From: Cladopsammia gracilis
Taxonomy: Eukaryota > Cnidaria > Anthozoa > Scleractinia > Dendrophylliidae
Direction: 5' to 3'
Length of the DNA: 64,000 nt
Assembly: GCA_022457155.1 (NCBI GenBank)
Contig: JAJGOT010000038.1
Span: forward strand, 1,392,501 to 1,456,500
Positions 35,519-46,587 of the stretch are shown here, piece after piece. A model generated the notes under the pieces. The model was not told the DNA's origin, did no database searches, and saw only the letters and a list, made by a program, of their open reading frames with translations. How positions within the stretch are numbered: position 1 is the stretch's first letter; every line of letters starts with the position of its first letter. The translations under genes were made by a program, and so were the position numbers.

Positions 35519-36915
35519 TTTATCGACTGAGTCGATAAGGAAAATTAGCCACCGTAAAAAGATTCGAGAAAGCTGACGTTTCGAGCGCTAGCCCTTCGTC
35601 GGAGCGAATCAAGGGATTGTGGGTAGTGTGTGGTTTTATATGGTAGGAGGAGCTCCGCCATTGGTGGAAATTTTGTGACGTGAAAAACAAATGTAAATTA
35701 GTTGAATGAAAAGCGTTCGTTAATTCCATGGGGTTTGAGAGTGCCGATTCGAAAGATGATTTTTTGTTCTAAGTTTTTACGGCTTTCTGTGTTGCCCTGG
35801 TGTAGGGAAACGCCACAGATTGTCATGTGTTGCTTAGAATGGTTAGCAAGATTGAAATGACGCGCGACTGGTTTGGATGCGTCTTTGTCATTTTTTTCAA
35901 CGTCTCGGAGATGTTCTCGAAAACGGTCGCCCAGTCTCCTCCCTGTTTCGCCAATGTATATCTTTTTGCAAAAAGTACATGTTATGCAGTAGATAACATT
36001 TACGGAGGTGCATGTAAAACGATCAGTGATTTTAATAGAACGTTTAGGTCCCGTTATTTTGTTGGCGTTGTGAATGAAAGGACAAGTGTTGCATCGTGTG
36101 CGTGCGCATTTAAAAGTTCCCGGTTCGTCGTCAGATTTCAGTGTACTCGTAACTAGAAAGTTGCCTATATTTTTGTCACGTTTGAATGAAATTAGTGGGG
36201 GTTGTAAAAAAATTCTGCCAGTTTCGGGGTCGTTTTGGAGCAATTTGAAATTTTTTAAAATGATGCTTTTGACTGTGTGATTGTGTGGGTGGAAAGTGAG
36301 GGTGAATGGAATTCTCTCGTTTTCTTCCTTCTGTGATGTTTGTAGTGCTGATTGTCTGTCGATCTGTTGTGCACGTTGTTGGCCCGTTTTAACAACAGAG
36401 TCAGGGTACCCACGTTTCTTGAAAAACTGGCACATTTCTTCCGGTTTGTTGGAAAAATCGGAGTCATCACTACAAAGACGTCGAAGTCTGAGAAATTGAG
36501 AATACGGAATGGCGTTTTTAACGTGTGATGGATGTGAGGATGAATGTAACAGATAACTGTGGGAATCTGTAGGTTTGTAGTGCAAACTTGTGGATAAACT
36601 GTTGCCGTTGATCGAAATATTGATGTCAAGAAAAGCGACAGAGGTTTCAGAAATTTTCCAGGTGTATTTTAGAGCCGGATGAAAAGTATGACAGAAGTTA
36701 TGAACTGATTAAGTTCTTCTTTAGTGGAAGAGGTAGCGCCAATGCAGTCATCGATGTAGCGGCCGTAGAGCTCGGGTTTTGGTTCCTTGGTACTGATCGA
36801 AAAATTCTTTTCGACGTAGCCTACAAAAAGGTTAGCATAGCTTGGTCTTCTGTGTTTTGCCAACAGAGACGATTGGGGACGAGTCAGATGTTTTCCCGCG
36901 TTTGGCACCGGTCCT
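35519..36915 (-). mobile_element. Penelope-like element, 5'-truncated
   Basis: Minus orientation. The 3' terminus (35519-35610) has a near palindrome TTATCGACTGAGTCGATAA, then ACGGTGGC on minus, then the TTTCGAGCGCTAGC signature that also occurs at 4431-4640. Upstream come the GIY-YIG endonuclease and a reverse transcriptase end. The RT domain before the catalytic YIDD region is missing; similarity stops near 36915. Confidence 0.85.
35698..36908 (-). pseudogene. Penelope-like RT and GIY-YIG endonuclease remnant
   Basis: The first piece (36908-36669) holds SYANLFVGYVE and YGRYIDDCIG, the catalytic YIDD of a Penelope-like reverse transcriptase. A frameshift near 36680 leads into the frame ending at 35698 (295 codons from 36585, open further up). 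That piece has the RT-to-endonuclease linker, a zinc-type CARTRCNTC (residues about 160-168), and a GIY-YIG domain at about residues 196-285: VIYCITC, then YIGETGRRLGDRFREHL, and later N and E residues of the fold. The intact protein would make cDNA and nick target DNA. Missing the RT N-terminal half, this copy is dead. Confidence 0.88.
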
Positions 36916-36929
36916 GTTTCTCAGCTTGC

Positions 36930-37650
36930 CACTGGTTTTTATTTACGTTTTTGCCGTTTGTTGTGGTGTTGTGAATGCCCAGAGATAACTGTTTGGCGGC
37001 TTAGTTTTACAACACCTATTGCCCTTTTAATGTGATTTCTACAGCTATTTTAAGTACGATTTCCTGAAATCGCCTGCGCAATTTACCAGCGATTTTCCCT
37101 CATATTTGATAGCGATATGATCACGGTTTTGAGATGTCTTTGAAGCGAAACACACTTCATGTCAGCATAAAACACATTAACGTTCCACTTTGAGGTTTCT
37201 CCGAGGCAGCCTTTTTGCTGACATTACACGCGCGTTGCGCACCTCACCATTAATAAATCTCAAACAAATTTCCGCGAAATCGAAGCAAAAATCGCTAGTA
37301 GCCGTACACAGGCGTCTTGAAAACGCATTTAAAACCACAGGACGAGGACAAAAAGCCGAAAAACCTCGGATGGTACAAACACTATCAAATTGATTTCATT
37401 AATTTTGCACATTTCTCATTCAAATTTCGCCGTCTTTTTTTAGGTCCGACCATTCGCTGCAGAGGGAACTGTGCAACAATCTTCTTAACGTAGTTGTAAC
37501 AAAACGATTTAGTCATTTTAAGAGTTTTTATTTCAGGACCCAAAATTTATTAGCAAGGTATTACGTGCCACCCTCACATCACTGTGAAGGCCCTGGGAGA
37601 CCTGGGAAAGAGTCCACATCACAAGACCTAAAACGTATGACGAAAAAAAG
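36930..37650. other. Non-coding stretch with probable poly(A) signal
   Basis: No gene seen. On minus an AATAAA lies at 37532-37527, about 130 bp past the stop of the exon at 37663, and may be its poly(A) signal. Confidence 0.45.
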
Positions 37651-37662
37651 AAGACCTGGGAA

Positions 37663-38096
37663 CTAGTGAGGGTACAGTTCATAAACTGCTGCTTGACATA
37701 GGAAAAAGCAGGATTGGCGATCCTTGAACCCTGATATCCTCATAACACGGACTTGTTTCTTTGAAGTCAGATAACAACGGCGAAACTCCAGCCGGCGTCC
37801 ATAAGTGGTTGATGACTGCAACATTTTTCGTAGTACAGTGAAGTTTGGCAGAGTTTTTCCATCCTCTTTATTTACAGCGTTCATTTCCAAATCAGCTAGA
37901 AATGCAGTGAGATCCTCTGAAGAAGCCAAGTCATCGTACTCTGTCCATTCGTAACAAGCCGATTGCAGCTCTTTGCAGTCGTCAAGTTTCTTGGAAACTC
38001 GAACCCCTGCTGGAGTCGTGAACTGAGTTAAATTAAGCGAGTTTGAGTTATTGCTGTTGATGCCTTTGTTCTGCGATGAAACGTGACCGCTGTAAT
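37663..38096 (-). CDS. Probable last exon, unknown protein
   Basis: An open frame on minus begins right after a textbook acceptor (a pyrimidine-rich TTTTTTCTATTTTAG ending at 38097) and runs about 144 codons to a TAG at 37663. The product is hydrophilic: an Asn/Ser-rich start, an acidic middle (EWTEYDDLASSEDLTAFLADLE), then a basic Cys-containing end (RRLEFRRCYLTSKKQVRVMRISGF, CFFLCQ). I do not recognise a family. The upstream exon was not found; the frame continues into the intron without an obvious start. An AATAAA downstream on minus agrees with a terminal exon. Confidence 0.45.
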
Positions 38097-38139
38097 CTAA
38101 AATAGAAAAAAGAACAGAAAAGCCTTTACCAAACACCAC

Positions 38140-39854
38140 CTACCATATAAAATAATATCATGAGACATTTGTACCTGTATGATGTTTCCTTTGTTTGCTT
38201 TGCGTACGCATTGAGTACAGAAAATAAATAAAAGCGGTTAAGTGTTGAAGGTAATTGCCACAAAAAATCGAGAATGTTTCAACTATATGTTTCGCAATTT
38301 TAGTTTTTTTACCTTTTCCAATTCCGTAAAAAAGCCTTTGTTCTTTTGACTTTAACTTTGTTTTTGTATCGTTGCATTTCAGAAATAAAACGTTGTGATC
38401 TGACTGCAATAAAGTTTGTTGTTACATATGTACTAAAAGAGTGTAAACTGTCACTTGAAAACTTTCAGATGTATCAGCCGAACCCATTTTGAAACGCAAA
38501 ATTCCCTCCAATTATTCCAACTATATATATCCCCCACCCACCCCACCCCCCATCAAAAATCGGCCCTCCAAGAAAATAAACCCTCGACACCAATAAATCT
38601 AAACCCCATTTCCGACCCTTTTCAAAGTAAGGCTACATGCAAAACCATTCATATGAATATGAGGTTTGTTTCACTTGCAAATAAAACTTATATCCATACG
38701 AATGGTTTTGCACTTGGCCTTGGTTTGAAAAAAAGGCTAAAGGCAACTCGGAAATGGGTTATTTTATTCGGACTTTTTACTTCTATTAAAATCCCCAATG
38801 GTGATCAGCATCTTATTTCTCATTACAACATCACTAAGCGATCAAGCGTACAGATCATGAAAATTAAGAAAACGATCAACAAGGGTGAATTGCCTGACAG
38901 ATCAATAAATACCTTCTTCCAACAAGTTTGATAAGAAATGCATGAAGACCGGTAAGGAGAATTTACATGTTGGTATTGGGGACAAATGGTTATGAACTAC
39001 GAGCTGGGGGATTACGTGAGCAAGCGCGCAACGCCCCAGAGGGACCCCCTCGTACCTTTTAGTTGTCAAAATTTGTAGATTGTGTTACGGTTAGAATCAT
39101 CGCGATACCTTTTATGGTATTGAGCCGAAAAAGAAATGACAGAATATGACTTGTGTCAGTTTAGAATTGGTGGACAAAAAAACATTTGAGCCACGCCTAT
39201 CAAACGAGATGCTGGTAACTTTTCACACGAGCACCCCCGCTATTTTTTATGGGAGTTCTCCCATCCCGCGCGCGACGCGAAGGGTGGGAGACGATTTAAG
39301 CGCTCTCTCGCGTGATTGTCTGCGCGACTATCTCTGAGAGAAATGAGGGCTAACTCGTATTATAAATCGGGTAATTAGACTAATAAGGTATTTCACTGTT
39401 TAGTAGTGACCAACATTCCTTTTTCCATTCTCAGATGCTCTAAAATCGACAAGTTATAGGTAATGTATCAAATAATAGGCGATGAGTTCTTGATCACGCT
39501 TTATTGCATATCAAACACAAGAGTGGTGAAAATTCGATTTATTTGATACTTTGAGGGTTTGAGAAACACTAATTCCCTTTCTTAAGCTGAACTTACTTCA
39601 ACGTCGAATTATGGAATCAAAAACCAAACAATGTTAAATATCGTATCAAAACGTGCAACTGTGTGGATTTGTTTCGTTTTTGGCTTAGTTGAGATTATTA
39701 TCCCTGACAGCTATGCAAGGGATTGCTAAAATCTGGTTGGCTGCCTGCAGTAAAATGTAAACTGATATTGTAGAACTACAAATAACTTAGCTTCTCGGAA
39801 TCAAAACAAGTCGAATGGGTGTGTTTAGTCGCTGTTAAATAAGCTGTTAAAACG
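38140..39854. other. Intergenic, no gene seen
   Basis: Between the minus-strand exon and the TRIM gene. A 158-codon frame at 38455-38931 has no domain features. Hairpin-like TGGTTTTGCA... repeats occur near 38636-38715. The CG-rich patch near 39255-39340 resembles dispersed cnidarian repeats. The TRIM promoter should lie in the last few hundred bases, but no clear core element is visible. Confidence 0.4.
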
Positions 39855-42062
39855 ATGAAGTCTCTGTTGAAAAACCTCAGAAAGCACGTTACATGTTCAA
39901 TCTGTCTGGATACTTTTACCGATCCCAAGACAATAGCTTGCCTGCACACATTCTGCTGTGAATGCTTGAGGAAACACGCACTGATCAGCCAAAGGAATGG
40001 AAAGTTTCGTTGCCCCGAGTGCCAGGCTGAAGTCGGCCTTCCCGAAGCAAACCGTTTTGATAAACTGCCGACTAGTTTTCATCATAACAGCTTACTTGGT
40101 CTTCTCGCTGTCCGACAGAGCGGCAAAGGAAATGAAATCAGCTGTGGCATTTGTAACAAAAAAAGCACGGAGAGTAGTTACTGCTTCGAATGCGCTAAAT
40201 TCATGTGCAGTGACTGCGTAAACGCACATGAACTGTTTAGAGACACAGCACTCACCGAAGGACACAAGGTGACGCCAGTCAAACAGTTTCAAGCTGAAGA
40301 CTACGAAGCCCTGATGAAGAGGCAGTCATTTTGCTCCCAGCAGTACCACGAGCGAGAGGTGACGAGATTTTTCTGTCTCAAATGCCAAACCTGTGTTTGC
40401 CAAATATGCTTCGCTACGGATCACAAGACACACGAGGTGGAACCATTGGATAAAGCAGCGGACAGCGAGAAAGCTAACATCCTGGCGAGAGCTGAGTTAA
40501 TTAAAGAAAAGAGCAAAGCTTGCAGCGAAGCGATTCATAAATTACTATTATTAGAACAAACAGAGCTTGAGTTGAAAACGAATCTCACCATTACTAAACG
40601 CGAAGTTTCCCATGCAGCCGATCAAATGATCGCGAAGATCCGTGAACGCGAGCGCGAGATCATTACCACCCTTGAGAATACGTGCGTGTCGAGGGAGGAG
40701 AAGTTAAACTCTACAAAGACACAAGTACAGTCCTTGCTGAAGCAAATCAACCAAGCAGTCGAGTTTGCTCAAAACCAGGTTCAACGAAGCTCCAGTTCGG
40801 ACATTATGCAGAGCAAACCGAATCTGGAGCAGCGGTTAGAAGATCTTGAAAACACCCCAGTCCCAGCAGTTCCGGTCAGTTCCTTTCTGATGTTTGTACC
40901 GACATCAGAATCAGAGAATTTGACTCTCGGTCGCATATTAATAAGTGAACCAGTGGTAGAAGGACTGACACAACATTTCCAAGCTGGTGTAGAAGCAGAG
41001 ATTGTGATCCGTCCCAGAATCCACGAAGAACAAGTGTATGAAGTGAACAACAAATTCCATGTTGACGTGCTCGTGGAACCCGCTGATAAAGTAGGAAGTT
41101 TAACGACTTGCGAAAAAGAAGATGGAGATTTCCTGATGAAGTTTACACCTAAAGTTCCAGGAACCTTCAACATCACAGTAAAGATAAACGACAAGAAACT
41201 TGCAACCAGTCCTTACACTGTCCAGGTGAAGGAACGGCTCATTCAGGTTGTGGGAGAGTTGGAGTTAAAAGGAGAAACTCTTGAAGCACCATTTGGGATT
41301 GCTGTGAACAGTAAAGGACTCATCGCTGTAGCTGACGCTGTAAAACATTGTATTCTGATATTTGACAAGGAAGGAAAGTTTGTAAGAAAACTGGGTTGCT
41401 ATGGAAACAATGCTGGACAGCTTTACTGTCCATCTGACGTCACATACCTAAATGACGATAACATTCTGGTGGCGGATAATTTAAATCATCGCATTCAACA
41501 ATTCAATTTGCACACTGGAAACTCGGTGGAGAGCTTTGGAAAGCAAGGGACAAGAGATGGCGAGTTTCAGAATCCTGTCAGTCTTTGTATGGATGGTGAA
41601 GGGCGTGTTATTGTAGCAGATTACTTGAACAGTAAAGTGCAGGTGTTATCAGAGGATGGTAAGCCTGTGTTGAAATTTGGAGACAGTGGTGCAGGTAAAC
41701 TTAACAGTCCCACTGCATGTATTCACCATCAGGACAAGTTCTTTGTGTCTGACTGGGTTTATAATGACTGCTTGAAAGTTTTTGACAATTCAGGAAAGTT
41801 TTTGTATCAGATAGGAGAACCAGGCAAGGGTGATGGACAGTTGAACGGTCCTGAGGGATTATGTCTTGAGAAATGTGGCAATCATTATAATCTTCTTGTA
41901 TGTAATAGATTCAATGGTCGAGTTGACCAGTTTACAGTGGAAGGTTGTTTCACTGGAAAAACGGTTGATAAGTTACCGGTCCCCACGGGAATAACCACAA
42001 CACCAGATGGGCGTATTTTAGTTTCTGATTATGAAGCCAAAAAAATATATATCTTAAAATAA
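39855..42062 (+). CDS. TRIM-type E3 ubiquitin ligase with filamin and NHL repeats
   Basis: A single-exon, 735-residue protein. A C3HC4 RING spans residues 14-56 (C14, C17, C29, H31, C34, C37, C53, C56) and should recruit an E2 enzyme. B-box 1 follows (about 97-142) and B-box 2 (about 160-200, CxxH...CxxC...CxxC...H). A coiled coil covers about 200-315 and would dimerise the protein. A filamin/ABP280 immunoglobulin-like repeat lies at about 370-462, then a six-bladed NHL beta-propeller from about 470 to the end, with recurring PFGIAV, ILVADNLNHRIQQF and VIVADYLNSKVQV segments. This order is that of the TRIM2/TRIM3/TRIM71 group, in which the propeller binds RNA or protein partners. All zinc ligands are present and the frame is unbroken, so the gene looks functional. 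Cnidarians carry many such genes, so a one-to-one vertebrate name is not justified. The ATG at 39855 has A at -3. Confidence 0.93.
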   Translation: MKSLLKNLRKHVTCSICLDTFTDPKTIACLHTFCCECLRKHALISQRNGKFRCPECQAEVGLPEANRFDKLPTSFHHNSLLGLLAVRQSGKGNEISCGICNKKSTESSYCFECAKFMCSDCVNAHELFRDTALTEGHKVTPVKQFQAEDYEALMKRQSFCSQQYHEREVTRFFCLKCQTCVCQICFATDHKTHEVEPLDKAADSEKANILARAELIKEKSKACSEAIHKLLLLEQTELELKTNLTITKREVSHAADQMIAKIREREREIITTLENTCVSREEKLNSTKTQVQSLLKQINQAVEFAQNQVQRSSSSDIMQSKPNLEQRLEDLENTPVPAVPVSSFLMFVPTSESENLTLGRILISEPVVEGLTQHFQAGVEAEIVIRPRIHEEQVYEVNNKFHVDVLVEPADKVGSLTTCEKEDGDFLMKFTPKVPGTFNITVKINDKKLATSPYTVQVKERLIQVVGELELKGETLEAPFGIAVNSKGLIAVADAVKHCILIFDKEGKFVRKLGCYGNNAGQLYCPSDVTYLNDDNILVADNLNHRIQQFNLHTGNSVESFGKQGTRDGEFQNPVSLCMDGEGRVIVADYLNSKVQVLSEDGKPVLKFGDSGAGKLNSPTACIHHQDKFFVSDWVYNDCLKVFDNSGKFLYQIGEPGKGDGQLNGPEGLCLEKCGNHYNLLVCNRFNGRVDQFTVEGCFTGKTVDKLPVPTGITTTPDGRILVSDYEAKKIYILK

Positions 42063-42485
42063 CGTGCAACATTTAAGAGAGAACCTCATCAAACTTATAA
42101 AGTGAATAGCAGATAAAGACATTCAGTAAGCAAGTACTATCACATTACAAGGACAACTTGACAATTCACTGCAGTCATTATTTGTGAGTCACAATTCTTC
42201 TTAGGGGAAGTACATGTATTGTGTGACAACACAGCAGCTGAAGATATTCAGTACAAGGACAACTCTGACAATTCTCATCTTCACTGCAGTCATTTATTGT
42301 GAGTCACACAATGCTTCCCAGGAGAAGTATTGTGTGACAACACAGTTAGCAGCAGAAGATATTTACATGTAGTACAAGGACAACTCTAACAATTGTTATC
42401 GTTCACTGAAGTTATTATTTGTGAGTCACACAATGCTTCTCATGGGAAGCATTGTGTGACAACACAGTTAGCAGCTGCAAAGGAG
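42063..42485 (+). repeat. Three hairpin repeats after the TRIM stop
   Basis: Three units of about 105-117 bp begin near 42146, 42253 and 42370, each with CAAGGACAACT, TTGTGAGTCACA and GTGTGACAACACAG. Each has a foldback; the third is perfect, GTCACACAATGCTTC at 42425-42439 and its complement at 42446-42460 with a 6-base loop. They start 84 bp after the TRIM stop and are most likely in its 3' UTR; the nearest AATAAA signals on plus are at 43608 and 43790. Confidence 0.75.
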
Positions 42486-42581
42486 ATAAAAAATTAAATG
42501 ATTTGTTGAATATGGGTGATAATTCAATCATTGTTAATGATTTCGTAGTCATGTGTTCACTGCACTTTCAATTATACAACT

Positions 42582-42735
42582 GGCCCCGGTTGTTCAAAAG
42601 GTGGATAGCGCTATCCACTGGATAAATCACTATCCAGTTTATAGGTATTAGCAAAACCAATAATTGTGTTATCCACTGGATAGTGATTTATCCCATGGAT
42701 AGCGCTATCCACCTTCTGAACAACCTCAAGTGGCC
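42582..42735. mobile_element. GTGGATAGCGCTATCCAC MITE, copy 1
   Basis: Inverted ends running from TGGCCCCGGTTGTTCAAAAG to its imperfect complement near 42735, with internal AGTGATTTATCC / GGATAAATCACT pairs. A second copy is at 47983-48118. The family is frequent in cnidarian genomes. It lies within the probable TRIM 3' region. Confidence 0.85.
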
Positions 42736-43344
42736 TGAAGTATAATCAATTTAAATTATAACTTCTCCTTATCACATTGTCAAATGCAACATTTATTGGC
42801 TTAATTCAATGCCACTGTTGCAAGATTACTACAATATTGAACAAAGGAAATGTAAGATGCACGTATCTTCAATTATTTTGAGCTGATGTACAAAAAATGA
42901 TTTTACTTGTGAATGCTAATGCAATGATGACTTTAGTCACAAAATTATTGATCCATTGGTTGGGAGCTTAATTTTGAAAGCAGTGACTTTCAGAACAACA
43001 CCACACTCAGTCCTGGGAGAGTGGGTTCGTGCTTCATGTAACTTCCATCCCTTTTCATCACAATATTTTGCAACTTTTCCAGCTTCTTTGTTCGGCTTGA
43101 TTTTAATACCTTAACCAACATTTTTTATATGTGACAAAGCACTAATTACACAATGATAGGGAGCGATATGTGACAATTAACTAGTTTTAGTGCCTGTTTT
43201 GTAATAAGTGTAAGTAACCTGTAGTTTTGTAATATAGTGTTATTGACAGCTTGTGTAATTAGGTTTAGCTGCATTTTCTAATATTGTTTAATTTGTAGCA
43301 ATAAGAAAAGCATTTTTTATATATGTAGATATTTTAGATTTTAA
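42736..43344. other. Non-coding stretch, no gene seen
   Basis: AT-rich; may be part of the TRIM 3' UTR or intergenic. No frame of note. Confidence 0.45.
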
Positions 43345-43560
43345 TCCTTTAACTCCTCAGAGTGCCAAACATCAAAATTCAAGAAAAATCCTAATGATAT
43401 ATTTTGTAAAATATTGTACTACTCAAGAAGTTTCATTTGAATGGTCACATCATGCTGTAGGATTTCGTCCACAGACTCAAAAGTTAGAACTACACTACAT
43501 GTCTCCATAATTGACTCTGGGAGTGAAAGGCGGTACGCTGTTGGAATGATTAAAATAATA
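43345..43560. repeat. Interspersed repeat, inverse of 3345-3620
   Basis: Begins CCTTTAACTCCTCAGAGTG and carries ATTTGAATGGTCACATCATG and GTCCACAGACTCAAAAGTTA, the complements of sequences at 3470-3520. Diverged from the copy at 3345-3620. Confidence 0.7.
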
Positions 43561-45485
43561 CATGTAATGCATACATTTTATTTAGTTGCATTAATTGTCT
43601 CTTGTTTAATAAAAATGTAAAATGATCCTTTAAAAGCACTGCATGGATATATACTTTTTGTTAGGCTTGATTTGAATAACAACATTTTTCTATGTTAAGA
43701 TTTTAAATTGACTGTTTGAATGCTTATTTAGTTGCATTGTCTTTTTAAAATGAGAATATTATTGTGTTTAGTTTAGCACCACTAGGTTAAATAAATGATT
43801 TATTTTTTTGTATTAATTGTTACATGGATCTAAGTGATGCATATTTAATTTTTACTTCAAACACAACACAACATCTGTTTATGAGGTACATGTACCAGTG
43901 AATTGTTTGACAGGAAAAACTAACAAAATGCTGTTCAGTTGGGTTAGCTGAGTTTCTCTTCAGGGTAAAAAGAGGTTCAAGATATTTGCTGTAAGAGTCT
44001 TTTTTTTTAGATATTGGGATTCTATTGCAGGCATTGACAGTAATTTACTATGTCAGCTCTACAGTGTATATTGAACACCAACTTTCTCAAACAATTGAAG
44101 GGCTGAGGACATATAACCACCTTATGTTGAATTTTGGTATTTTTAAGTCAAGAAAGCCCTTTCTTGCTAAAGTATAATGGCCGGTTTACATAATTTAAGT
44201 GAAAGACATTCCACGGGGGCCAAGAGATCATTCATTTCACTAAAAAAGTAAGAAAAGTAAGGTTACACACACAGGCCACAGGTGACCCACTCGGCCTGAG
44301 CTTAACACAGTTTCTGCTGCAGGAAGCAAGTAGAAATATTGCTACTCCCCCCCCCCCCACCTGCCCATGGATGGTATGCTACCTGGATGGAGACTCACGA
44401 GAGAGACAACGTGGAGTAACAACAAAACATGAAGGCCGAGATCAGGCCTTGAACCACTACATGACCACACCACCAGGCCTACACAAGTAAGTGAACCATT
44501 AGTGATTCAGCAACATGGCAAGTATCCAGAGGGGCTGTGTACATTTTTCTTAATAAGCACCCCACATGACAATTTTGACAGTTGAGCAGATGTAGAATCT
44601 TTTGGTCCAATTGGATCTCTTTTTACTTAATCTTAATCAGCCATTTTTTTCCGCAACAAAATGCTTTTTTTTGCTAAAAATGCCAACATTAATGACAAGC
44701 ATGTCCTCAGCCCTTTGTACTTGTTCCAAAATTTAACCAAAAACTAACCTTTAAGACCCAGATGGAAATGTTGATCCTGGTGACTTCTTGTGCATCTGAA
44801 TGGTACCAATGGAAGGTTGTAATGAGCCTGTCAGGACAAGAGGTGTGATTATTGAACAGAATTCTTGTGGAGCACAGTACATGGGAGATGGTTTATTTCC
44901 CTGAAGAGATGCACAACTTTTAGCAAAACTTGGTTTGTAACTTGCTTGAGTCTGAGAGTGATCAATCAGTGGTGAGTGCTGACTCTGCACCTGAGAGAAT
45001 TTTAGACCAAATGACTGAGGTGTGTTTCCTTGCAAATCCTGTAAAATTCATTCAACATCTGAAGCACTGTGGGGTTTGTTGATCAGAAGAAGAACAGGGG
45101 AATATCTGACAAGAAATGCAAGAAGCCTGAGTGGGTAATACTTCAGGCTGGCAGCTTTTGTTCTCTGAGGCACCTTAGGCTAACGTTTTTCAAGTTGCAA
45201 TTCATTGAGACCCAGTCTGTCAATGACTAGAGACACTCATCAACAGTTTTGATATATTAGTGATAATTTATCACACCACTGGAACTTTATTTTTTGGTTT
45301 CTGATTACACAATATCATTTTTTGCTTTTTAAAATGACACCAAATCCCTGTGATACTTCCCCTTTAGGCTACATGTATTACCCAGGATTAGCGGACTCAA
45401 TGTTGAATCCAGTTAAACACTGTAACTAATCAATGAAAATTGTTCTCAAGAATGTTTGCCTTCAGTTTCAACATTGACTTGTCTT
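43561..45485. other. Non-coding stretch, no gene seen
   Basis: Includes possible TRIM poly(A) signals (AATAAA at 43608-43613 and 43790-43795) and a C-run of about 10 at 44347. Frames such as 44751-45035 have no domain features. Confidence 0.45.
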
Positions 45486-45808
45486 AGGCCCGGTTCAAAC
45501 GTCGATCTTTACATGTGCCGAACCTAATTATTAGGTTCGGTTCGGCACATGTAAAGTTCAACACATGAATCAATTAGGATCGACACTTTTGTATTTGGTT
45601 CGAGCACTCTGCCATTCTATTAATTCGACTGAGCTTATTGAATAGAACGGCAAAAGATTGACTTCAATTCATACGTTGACCATTACATGTAACGAACCTA
45701 TAAATCCATACATTATGTATTAGGTTATGCATTAAATTAATTTTTTTCTCACAATCCCACTTGATTTTAGGTATAGATGCCATGCACAGAAGACTAAATT
45801 TGAACAAA

Positions 45809-46587
45809 ATGGCGGGGAAAGAAGAAAATTCTTGTTCTCTTTGCCTTAAGAAAACAAAATACATTTGTTTAAGGTGCCGGGAATACTTCTGTATGCCCTG
45901 TTCTGTCTTCGATAATGATGAAACTGTCAGGGGCTGGAAAGCGGGCAGTTTGGTCTCATATTCTTGGTTTTCACTTACATGTACGTCATATCAGCAAAAT
46001 TCAGAAGCATTAAACAATACATTTCAATTCCAAAATGTTTGTAATTGTAGAGAGTTTAATACTATACATCTTGGCCAAATTTTGAAGCGCAAAAGCTTTT
46101 CATTCAAGAGCTATAGGCGAATGAGTGTTAGACATTTTTAGTACAAAATGTATGGAGCGGCCATCTTGGTGCCCCAATCAGGGGCACAAACATGGCGGCC
46201 AAAAATTCAAAGTCTTAATTACACCAAAAATCAAATAAAAAAAATATTGTATTTGCTATAAGCTCCATTAACTCGGCTTAGAAGCACTCATAATGCAAAC
46301 AATAACTTTCAATTTTGTTTATTTTCACGGCTTATCTGAAATAGCGTGACGAATTGCATGACACATTTTAAACCTCAGTAAATCGGAAGCAAAACATTGT
46401 TAAAACCTGAAACTTTTTGTGAAAGATTATAACATTGGTGTCCACATACCATGTTAGAATCAACTATGTAGGATGTATACTTTAGACTTTTGAATTTTTA
46501 TGACGTCATGTGAAAACCAAGAATTGCGAGCCATGTTTCCAAGAAGTTACGGAAAAGAGCGAAAAGGTTGCAGTTCCTTGCAACTAG
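45809..46587 (+). pseudogene. Small Cys-rich zinc-binding ORF split by a TIR element
   Basis: An ATG in good context (ACAAAATGGCGG) opens a frame whose first about 51 residues have three CxxC pairs (CSLC, CLRC, CMPC) and a GWKAG segment. The frame is cut at 45961 by the 561-bp element. Directly after it, at 46525, the reading continues in phase with a fourth CxxC (CEPC), then about 18 residues and a TAG at 46585. The intact protein would be about 71 residues, with four CxxC pairs able to bind two zinc ions. It lies inside a TIR element, so it may be element-encoded; its role is unknown. Confidence 0.6.
45962..46522. mobile_element. 561-bp TIR element, copy 2 (TCTTGG ends)
   Basis: TCTTGGTTTTCAC ... 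GTGAAAACCAAGA, flanked by AT on both sides (45960-45961, 46523-46524). It is in the opposite orientation to the copy at 2669-3231 and has the same central hairpin (GCGGCCATCTTGGTGCCCC near 46157). Its insertion splits a small coding frame. Confidence 0.85.

Noticed and set aside
38455..38931. 158-codon plus-strand frame
   Set aside because: No domain, signal or splice context, and low-complexity Pro/Lys stretches; probably chance.
44210..44500. tRNA-derived SINE
   Set aside because: A GTAGTGGTTCAAGGCC-like phrase on minus recalls tRNA boxes, but no cloverleaf or SINE tail could be drawn.
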